NCBI GenBank assembly: GCA_937122485.1
Contig: CAKZKH010000099.1
Span: 1-46,646, forward strand
Reading direction: 5' to 3'
Source: an uncultured bacterium
GTDB taxonomy: Bacteria > Bipolaricaulota > Bipolaricaulia > Bipolaricaulales > Bipolaricaulaceae
Length of the DNA stretch: 46,646 nt
The notes under the pieces were generated by a model. The model was not told where the DNA came from and did no database searches. It saw only the letters and a program-made list of their open reading frames with translations. This document shows positions 41,603-46,646 of the stretch, one piece after another. Numbering within the stretch: position 1 is the first letter of the stretch; every line of letters starts with the position of its first letter. The translations under genes were made by a program, and so were the position numbers.

Positions 41603-43726
41603 ATGTGGAGAAGTTGGGGGTCGGCGTTGGCGCTGGTTGTGTATTTCCTTGCCCAGGGAGCCACTTGGACCGTTTGCCCCGAGGGCTGCGATTTCACCCT
41701 CATCCAGGAGGCCCTGGACGCTGCCAAACCCGGGGACACCTTGGAAGTGGGCCCTGGACAGTATGCAGGCGACCTGTGGGTCAAGCGGGCTGTGACCTTG
41801 GTTGGGGCAGGGCGTGATCAAGTCCGCATCCAGGGCAACGTATTCGTGTGGGCCTGCGCTCAAGTGGCCATCTCCGGTCTGGCCGTGGAAGGCAAAGTCT
41901 CCGTGGAGGACAGCACGGGCATCGTGATCGCCGACTGCGCGGCCCAGGGTGTGCTGGCCCGCAGTTCCTCGCTCACCCTCCGCTCCTGCGAAATCGCTGA
42001 ATCCCCCACCCACGGGATCCTGGCCACGCTGAGCTCCCGCCTTCTCGTGTTCGACTGCCTCATCCGGAACTGTTCCGGCGATGGGATCAACGTGGCGGCC
42101 TCTTTCCTCGACGTGCGGTCCGTGGTGATCCGCAACAACCAAGGGTGGGCCATCTGGGGCGACCCCTTCTCCACCGTGGCCGGGGACGTCTCGCCCGGCC
42201 AACTTGACCAAAACGCCCTCGGGGCCTTGGGAGGGCGGGCGGTCTACCTGGACCGCGTTCCCCCTGAGGCACCGGCCTCCGTGCGGGTGGAGCCCGCGGA
42301 TTGGACCTCCGGCCCCATCACCGTCACCTGGACGGCTTCTCCAGACCTGTCGGGCATTGCTGCGGTGTGGTACAAGATCGGCACAGCCCCGACGGGGCCG
42401 GAGGATGGCACCCGGGTGTGGGGGGCCTCCCGTCTCGTCCTGCCTGCTCCTCCCGAAGGCCGGCAGACCGTGTTCCTCTGGCTTGAGGATCGTGCGGGCA
42501 ACAAGAGTGAGCGGAATCGGGGAGAAGTGGCGATCCAGGCCGACCGCACGCCCCCTGCCGTTCAGATCAGTGCGCCTGCTCAGGTCGCCGAAACGTCCTT
42601 CTCCGTCACCCTGGCGGCGGAGGACAGGGCCGGTGAGGGGTCGGGAAGCGGTGTGGCCTCCCTGCGCTATTCCAACGACGGGAAGACTTGGACCTCTTGG
42701 GAAGGCTTCAAAACAAGTCTCACCTGGGACCTCACCAAGGCGGGTGGGGACGCAAAACCAGGCGACCGGACGCTGTACCTTCAGGTGAGGGATCGGGCAG
42801 GGAACGTCAGGGAAGTCCGGGCCAGCGTTCGCCTGGCCCAAGTGTTTGCTTGGGAGGAGGGCATTCTCAGCCTTGCCATGTCCCCGACCGGCTTGCTCGC
42901 CATGGGGCTGTCCACGGGAAACGTGCGGGTGTTCAACCCCACCTCGGGCATCGTGGTGCTCGTGCTCCGGGGACACACAGCGGGCGTGTACGGAGTAGCG
43001 TTTTCACCCACGGCCGACCTCCTGGCCACCGGCGGCTTGGAGAACACGGTTCGCATCTGGGACGGGCGGACCGGAGCGGAGTTGCGTGTGTTGCGGGGCC
43101 ACACCGGCGGAGTGTGGACGGTGGCCTTCTCCCCGGACGGCAAGTGGCTGGCCTCTGGGTCTTCCGACGGGACGGTACGCCTCTGGAATCCCACGAACGG
43201 GAAGCTCATCCGAACCCTGGAAGGTCGGGGCGGAGCGGTACGCGTGCTCGGCTTCTCCCCCGACGGAAAGGTTCTGGCCACCGGATCCGACGACCGTGCA
43301 GTTCGGCTGTGGGATCCGCAGCGGGGCACCCTTGTGCGCACCCTCACCGGCCACTCCGATTGGGTGCGGGCCCTTTGCTTCTCCCCCGACGGCAAGGTGC
43401 TGGCCTCGGGTTGCTGCGGAAAGTTTGACCGGGGGATTTGCGCCACGATGGAGATCAAGGTGTGGGATGTGGCCTCGGGGAGAGAGCTTCGCACCTGGCA
43501 GGCCCCGGGCGAAGGTGTGCGCTCGCTCACGTTCTCTTTGGACGGCCGGACCCTGGTGGGGGGGGCCGGCGACGGCCGCGTGGTCCTCTGGACCTGGGAA
43601 GACCAGAAGGCAGTGGGGACCTTCACCGGACACACCCTGCCCGTCACAGGAACCACCTTCAACGACAACCACCTCCTTTCGGTGGGGGAGGACGGCAAGC
43701 TCATCATTTGGCAGGCTGGGTCCTAG
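41603..43726 (+). CDS. Secreted beta-helix / Ig-like / WD40 propeller protein
   Basis: The 707-residue product has a signal peptide (cleavage near LAQGA, residue 20). A short NosD-like beta-helix follows (about 24-205; DFTLIQEALDAAKPGDTLEVGPGQY, VKRAVTLVGAG), then two Ig-like domains (about 212-310 and 312-412; each ends in WLEDRAGNKSE or QVRDRAGNVRE). A seven-blade WD40 propeller closes the protein (about 417-707; repeats of GHTxxVxxVAFSPDGKxLASGSxDGTVRLW). Blade 4 carries an inserted loop with three cysteines (GCCGKFDRGIC). The entry motif matches that of the lipoprotein at 13706-15640, so the two are related in part. Role unknown; probably surface binding of glycan or protein. It is divergent from padR. 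Confidence 0.87.
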   Translation: MWRSWGSALALVVYFLAQGATWTVCPEGCDFTLIQEALDAAKPGDTLEVGPGQYAGDLWVKRAVTLVGAGRDQVRIQGNVFVWACAQVAISGLAVEGKVSVEDSTGIVIADCAAQGVLARSSSLTLRSCEIAESPTHGILATLSSRLLVFDCLIRNCSGDGINVAASFLDVRSVVIRNNQGWAIWGDPFSTVAGDVSPGQLDQNALGALGGRAVYLDRVPPEAPASVRVEPADWTSGPITVTWTASPDLSGIAAVWYKIGTAPTGPEDGTRVWGASRLVLPAPPEGRQTVFLWLEDRAGNKSERNRGEVAIQADRTPPAVQISAPAQVAETSFSVTLAAEDRAGEGSGSGVASLRYSNDGKTWTSWEGFKTSLTWDLTKAGGDAKPGDRTLYLQVRDRAGNVREVRASVRLAQVFAWEEGILSLAMSPTGLLAMGLSTGNVRVFNPTSGIVVLVLRGHTAGVYGVAFSPTADLLATGGLENTVRIWDGRTGAELRVLRGHTGGVWTVAFSPDGKWLASGSSDGTVRLWNPTNGKLIRTLEGRGGAVRVLGFSPDGKVLATGSDDRAVRLWDPQRGTLVRTLTGHSDWVRALCFSPDGKVLASGCCGKFDRGICATMEIKVWDVASGRELRTWQAPGEGVRSLTFSLDGRTLVGGAGDGRVVLWTWEDQKAVGTFTGHTLPVTGTTFNDNHLLSVGEDGKLIIWQAGS

Positions 43727-43750
43727 CGCCTGGGGCCCCAGCGGCCTGGC

Positions 43751-43756
43751 TACAAT
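43751..43756 (+). promoter_or_regulatory. Possible -10 box before amrB
   Basis: TACAAT lies seven bases before the ATG at 43764, with no convincing -35 box and no ribosome site. A transcript from it would be leaderless, as proposed for secA. The 37-base gap after the WD40 gene also allows simple readthrough. Confidence 0.3.
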
Positions 43757-43763
43757 CAAGGCG

Positions 43764-44597
43764 ATGGAGAAGCGGCAACCCGCGGTGGCCGGAACCTTTT
43801 ATCCCCGGGAGCCCGGTGATCTCCGGAACTTTTTGAGCAGTTTGCTTGAGATCCCAGGCCCAAGGGGAGGGGCTTTGCTCTCCGCTCCTGTGGGTCTGGT
43901 TGTTCCCCACGCCGGGTACATGTACTCCGGACGAGTGGCCGGAGCGGGGTTCCGGGCCCTCTGGAACCTGGGAAAACCGCAAGGCGTGGTGATTCTGGGG
44001 ACGAACCACTCTGGTCAGGGAGGAGCGTTGTGCCTGGCCGAGCCTGGGGCCTGGGAGACCCCCCTGGGCGCAGTAGAGGTGGATGCCGATCTCACCCAGG
44101 AGTTGGCCACCTTGTGGCGGGTTCGACCCTCAAACCAGCCCTTTGCCCGGGAACACTCGGTCGAAGTCCAGATCCCTTTTCTCCAGTACGCGTTTGACAA
44201 ACTACCCATTGTGCCCGTGCTGGTTCGGGAACTGAGCTGGGGGCAAGCGGAGCGGGCAGGCGCGGCCATGGCCGGGGCTTTGGCCGGAAAGGGCTGGGCC
44301 ATCGTCGCCTCCACGGACTTCACCCACTACGAGCCCGAGGCGGTCGCTCGAGAGAAGGACAGCCAGGCCCTCAAGGCCCTGCTGGCCCTCGACGGTCCCG
44401 GCTTCCTGGAGGTTGTGGGTCGGCACGCCATTTCCATCTGTGGGGTCGGAGCGTTGGCTCTGTTCCTCGCCACAGCCCGGGCTGTGGGGCTGGGCAAGGG
44501 TTCCCTCCTGGCCTACTCCACCTCGGCCGATGCGGGGGGACCGCGGTCGGCTGTGGTGGGCTACGCTGCCGCTTTGTTTGAGGCCCGGCATGCGTAG
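43764..44597 (+). CDS. amrB: MEMO1 / AmmeMemoRadiSam system protein B family
   Basis: The 277-residue protein belongs to the MEMO family, a non-haem-iron-dioxygenase-like fold. Conserved motifs are AVAGTFYP, VVPHAGYMYSGRVAG, GTNHSG, EHSVEVQIPFLQY, STDFTHY and ISICGVGAL. They include the two His and one Cys that bind metal in human MEMO1. In bacteria the protein often occurs with AmmeMemoRadiSam A and a radical SAM partner of unknown function, but neither is adjacent here. The ATG has no ribosome site. Its end overlaps yicC by eight bases. Confidence 0.9.
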   Translation: MEKRQPAVAGTFYPREPGDLRNFLSSLLEIPGPRGGALLSAPVGLVVPHAGYMYSGRVAGAGFRALWNLGKPQGVVILGTNHSGQGGALCLAEPGAWETPLGAVEVDADLTQELATLWRVRPSNQPFAREHSVEVQIPFLQYAFDKLPIVPVLVRELSWGQAERAGAAMAGALAGKGWAIVASTDFTHYEPEAVAREKDSQALKALLALDGPGFLEVVGRHAISICGVGALALFLATARAVGLGKGSLLAYSTSADAGGPRSAVVGYAAALFEARHA

Positions 44598-45447
44598 CAT
44601 GACGGGGTTCGGGCGGGGGCGAGCTTCTTACCAAGGTTACGCCGTCCAAGTGGACCTCCGCAGCCTGAACGGCCGCTTCCGCGAAGTACGTGTGCGCGGC
44701 CTTGGGGAGTTTCCCCGCCTCGCCGCCCTGGTGGAAGCCCAAGTTCTCCGGGCCTTCGAGCGGGGAACGTTTGAGGTTCATGTGCGGTGGGATTTCGAGG
44801 GCGAGCCTCACCCCAAGAGACTTCTCTTCGACGTAGCCCGCCGGTATCACCAGCAGCTATCTGCCCTGCAGGGGGAACTGGGCCTGCCCGACCCCCCCAG
44901 CCTCGCTCACCTCTTGGAACTGGGCGCGTTCCAAGAGGACCCCGCCCTCGAGGAATCCTTGCTTGTCCCTTTGGAACAGGCCATCCGCCTCGCCGTGGGG
45001 GAAGTGCAAGCCCAACGGGAGAGGGAGGGGGCCGAACTGCGGGCGGCCCTGGTCCGGGAGGTGAACAACCTGAGGGCGCTCCTGGTCCGAGCGGAGAGCC
45101 AGGCCCCCGAGGCGATCCACGCCGCGGAGGCCCGTTTGCGGGCACGACTGGCTGAGCTGCAAGTGGACCCCGATCCCGGTCGGCTGGCCGCCGAGCTCGT
45201 CCTGTGGGCGGAACGAGGGGATGTCCGCGAGGAACTGGACAGGATACAAAGCCACCTCGGCCGGCTGGAGACGCTCCTGGACAGCCCTGGGCCGATAGGC
45301 AAGGAGCTGGAGTTCATTGCTCAGGAGTTGGCCCGGGAGACGGGCACCCTCAGCGCCAAGGCCCGCTCCACCGCCTTGGCCCAGACTGCCCTCCAGATGC
45401 GTCTGGGTGTTGATCGGTTGCGGGAGCAGGGGAGGAACGTGGAGTGA
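44590..45447 (+). CDS. yicC: YicC family endoribonuclease
   Basis: The 285-residue protein has the YicC N-terminus (MRSMTGFGRGRA, VDLRSLNGRFREVRVRG) and the C-terminal DUF1732 region (WAERGDVREELDRIQSHL, LEFIAQELARETGTLSAKA). Homologues degrade RNA, including the small RNA RyhB in E. coli, and form a hexameric clamp. ATG 44590 lies inside the amrB end, with GAGG six bases upstream; the open frame before it is antisense-like noise. It is followed by gmk, a pairing widespread in bacteria. Confidence 0.93.
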   Translation: MRSMTGFGRGRASYQGYAVQVDLRSLNGRFREVRVRGLGEFPRLAALVEAQVLRAFERGTFEVHVRWDFEGEPHPKRLLFDVARRYHQQLSALQGELGLPDPPSLAHLLELGAFQEDPALEESLLVPLEQAIRLAVGEVQAQREREGAELRAALVREVNNLRALLVRAESQAPEAIHAAEARLRARLAELQVDPDPGRLAAELVLWAERGDVREELDRIQSHLGRLETLLDSPGPIGKELEFIAQELARETGTLSAKARSTALAQTALQMRLGVDRLREQGRNVE

Positions 45448-46076
45448 ACGAGTTTCTGCCTCAAGGATGGGGAACCCAAGGAGCACGAGGGATCGTGTTC
45501 GTGGTCGCCGGGCCCTCCGGGGCCGGTAAGTCCTCGGTCATCGAGGGAGTCCTGGCGCGCAACCAAGGTCTGCACTTCTCGGTGTCGGCCACCACCCGTC
45601 GGCCCCGACCGGGCGAGGTCCACGGTCGCGACTACTACTTTGTGAGCGAAAACCAGTTCGAGGAGATGATCCGCCGGGGGGAGCTCCTGGAGTGGACCAC
45701 GTACCAGGGCCTTCGCTACGGAACGCCCAAGGCTGAACTGCAGCGACCTCTTCGGGAGCAGCGCGACGTCCTCGTCAACGTGGAGGTCCAAGGAGCCCTG
45801 GCCCTCAAGCGCGCCGAACTCAAGCATCCGGTGGTGCTGATCTTCCTCGTCCCTCCTTCCTGGGACTCCCTCCTGGAGAGGATTCAGGCGCGGGGGACGG
45901 AGTCCCCGCGTACCGTCAAGGAACGGCTGGCCATTGCTCAGCAGGAGGTCCAGTACATCCCGGAGTTTCAATACCTTGTGGTCAACGACGTTCTGGAAGA
46001 GGCAGTACGAAGAGTGGAAGCGATCATGTTGGCCGAACGGGCCCGGCTGATTCCCCTGGAGAGCGGTCCCTCGTGA
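45444..46076 (+). CDS. gmk: Guanylate kinase
   Basis: The 210-residue enzyme phosphorylates GMP to GDP. P-loop GPSGAGKSS (23-31), GMP-binding SVSATTRRPRPGEVHGRDYYFV and LLEWTTYQGLRYGTP, and EVQGALALKR are present, along with the lid region RIQARGTESPRTVKERL. The start is GTG 45444, overlapping the yicC stop as GTGA, with GGAGG eight bases upstream. About 15 residues precede the usual N-terminus. The acpS start overlaps its stop in the same way. Confidence 0.96.
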   Translation: MNEFLPQGWGTQGARGIVFVVAGPSGAGKSSVIEGVLARNQGLHFSVSATTRRPRPGEVHGRDYYFVSENQFEEMIRRGELLEWTTYQGLRYGTPKAELQRPLREQRDVLVNVEVQGALALKRAELKHPVVLIFLVPPSWDSLLERIQARGTESPRTVKERLAIAQQEVQYIPEFQYLVVNDVLEEAVRRVEAIMLAERARLIPLESGPS

Positions 46077-46426
46077 GGGTGGGCGTGGACCTCGTGGAGG
46101 TTTTTCGCATCCGGGGCTTGGTGGACCGGCGGGGGGAGAGGGCCTTGCACCGCTTGTTCTCCCACCAGGAACTGGCCTATGCCCTCCAGGCTTCGCGGCC
46201 CCTGGCCTTCCAACGCCTTGCGGCCCGGTTCGCCGCCAAAGAAGCGTTCCGCAAGGCCCTGGGCAAGGCCGTTCCCTTTCGGGAAATGGAAGTCGTGGTT
46301 CGCGAGGGAGCCCCTTGGCTGCGCTGGCAGGGGAGGGACTACCCTCTCAGCCTGACCCACACCCCGGACCTGGCGGTGGCCGTGGTCCTTGTGGACCCTA
46401 CTTGCCCTGATCCGTCAGCCCCTTGA
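46073..46426 (+). CDS. acpS: Holo-[acyl-carrier-protein] synthase
   Basis: AcpS transfers 4'-phosphopantetheine from CoA to acyl carrier protein. The 117-residue product carries the magnesium-binding Asp in VGVDLVEVFRI (Asp6), the family motif RFAAKEAFRKALGKAV and the strand pattern LSLTHTPDLAVAVVLV. GTG 46073 overlaps the gmk stop as GTGA, completing a fully coupled amrB-yicC-gmk-acpS set. Its last 29 bases overlap the 3' end of the opposite-strand S1 gene. Confidence 0.94.
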   Translation: MRVGVDLVEVFRIRGLVDRRGERALHRLFSHQELAYALQASRPLAFQRLAARFAAKEAFRKALGKAVPFREMEVVVREGAPWLRWQGRDYPLSLTHTPDLAVAVVLVDPTCPDPSAP

Positions 46427-46646
46427 GGTGCTCCCGCAGGGTGATGGTCTCCCTTCCCGGCTGGGCCGCGAGATAGCGTTCCTTTTCCCCTTCGGCCGCC
46501 TCTTCGGAGACTTTCTTGATCGACAGGCGCACCTGACGCTTGGCTTCGTTGATGCCAATGATCTTGGCCGTCACTTCCTGGTTTAGTCTGAGGACCTCGG
46601 AAGGGCTTCCAATCCGCTCGGGTGAGATCTCGGACACGTGCACAAG
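46398..46646 (-). CDS. rpsA: Ribosomal protein S1-type protein, C-terminal fragment (cut by window edge)
   Basis: The last 82 codons are visible, running in from the right edge. They encode the end of an S1 RNA-binding domain (VHVSEISPERIGSPSEVL, then VTAKIIGINEAKRQVRLSIKKV), the standard ending of an OB-fold S1 repeat, and a charged tail (EEAAEGEKERYLAAQ). S1 helps mRNA bind the 30S ribosome. Assignment to rpsA rather than another multi-S1 protein rests on the family pattern alone. Confidence 0.75.
   Translation of the reverse strand, partial: LVHVSEISPERIGSPSEVLRLNQEVTAKIIGINEAKRQVRLSIKKVSEEAAEGEKERYLAAQPGRETITLREHLKGLTDQGK

Noticed and set aside
43730-43741. 12-bp palindrome CTGGGGCCCCAG before amrB
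   Set aside because: It has no loop and no link to a regulator; GC-rich palindromes of this size are expected by chance here.
1-46646. tRNA genes, rRNA, CRISPR arrays, insertion sequences, riboswitches
   Set aside because: I saw no cloverleaf, repeat array, transposase frame or terminal repeat; the intergenic gaps are all too short for most of these.

Overview
This is a gene-dense, GC-rich bacterial chromosome segment of about 46.6 kb. It holds 42 protein genes, two of them cut by the window ends. I see no rRNA, tRNA, CRISPR array, insertion sequence or prophage, and no gene-free stretch longer than about 160 bases. Many same-strand genes overlap by 1 to 44 bases at ATGA, GTGA or TGATG junctions, and three convergent pairs overlap at their stop codons. 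The content suggests an anaerobe or thermophile (tungsten-type aldehyde ferredoxin oxidoreductase) with an outer membrane or sheath: three transporter binding proteins have signal peptides but no lipobox, and LolA-like proteins are present. DnaK nevertheless lacks the insertion typical of diderm bacteria. A deep-branching lineage such as Bipolaricaulota/Acetothermia (OP1) is my best guess, at low confidence.

Region 1 (1-9244, minus strand): secA, then a heat-shock operon hrcA-grpE-dnaK-dnaJ with a degenerate CIRCE operator abutting the hrcA start. Next come a secreted protein fusing two LolA-like domains to a thioredoxin domain, and a truncated related gene.

Region 2 (9280-15679, minus strand): a tightly coupled set made of a beta-helix lipoprotein, a phosphoglucose/phosphomannose isomerase, a geranylgeranyl-reductase-type flavoprotein and an O-antigen-ligase-like membrane protein with TPRs. 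It is plausibly concerned with envelope glycans or lipids.

Region 3 (15690-24695): a GYD-domain protein, a secreted DUF922 putative metalloprotease, an SH3 lipoprotein, the coupled trio uvrA-rmuC-aor, a divergent YjbQ-like protein and a NYN-domain protein.

Region 4 (24809-33599): an alpha/beta hydrolase and an M20 peptidase, then a branched-chain amino-acid-type (Liv) ABC transporter split into two converging operons. One carries a degenerate acyl-CoA-synthetase-like protein with livG and livF. The other carries livK, livH and livM, with a hairpin after livK and a zinc ribbon at the end of LivM.

Region 5 (33596-41519, minus strand): a PadR regulator behind a promoter whose start site is covered by a 17-bp perfect palindrome. 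It heads an operon of two paralogous binding proteins, an FecCD-type permease, an ATPase, a glucose-1-phosphate nucleotidyltransferase, galE and a MATE exporter.

Region 6 (41527-46646): a secreted beta-helix/Ig-like/WD40 protein, then the housekeeping set amrB-yicC-gmk-acpS, running into the convergent 3' end of a ribosomal protein S1 gene.
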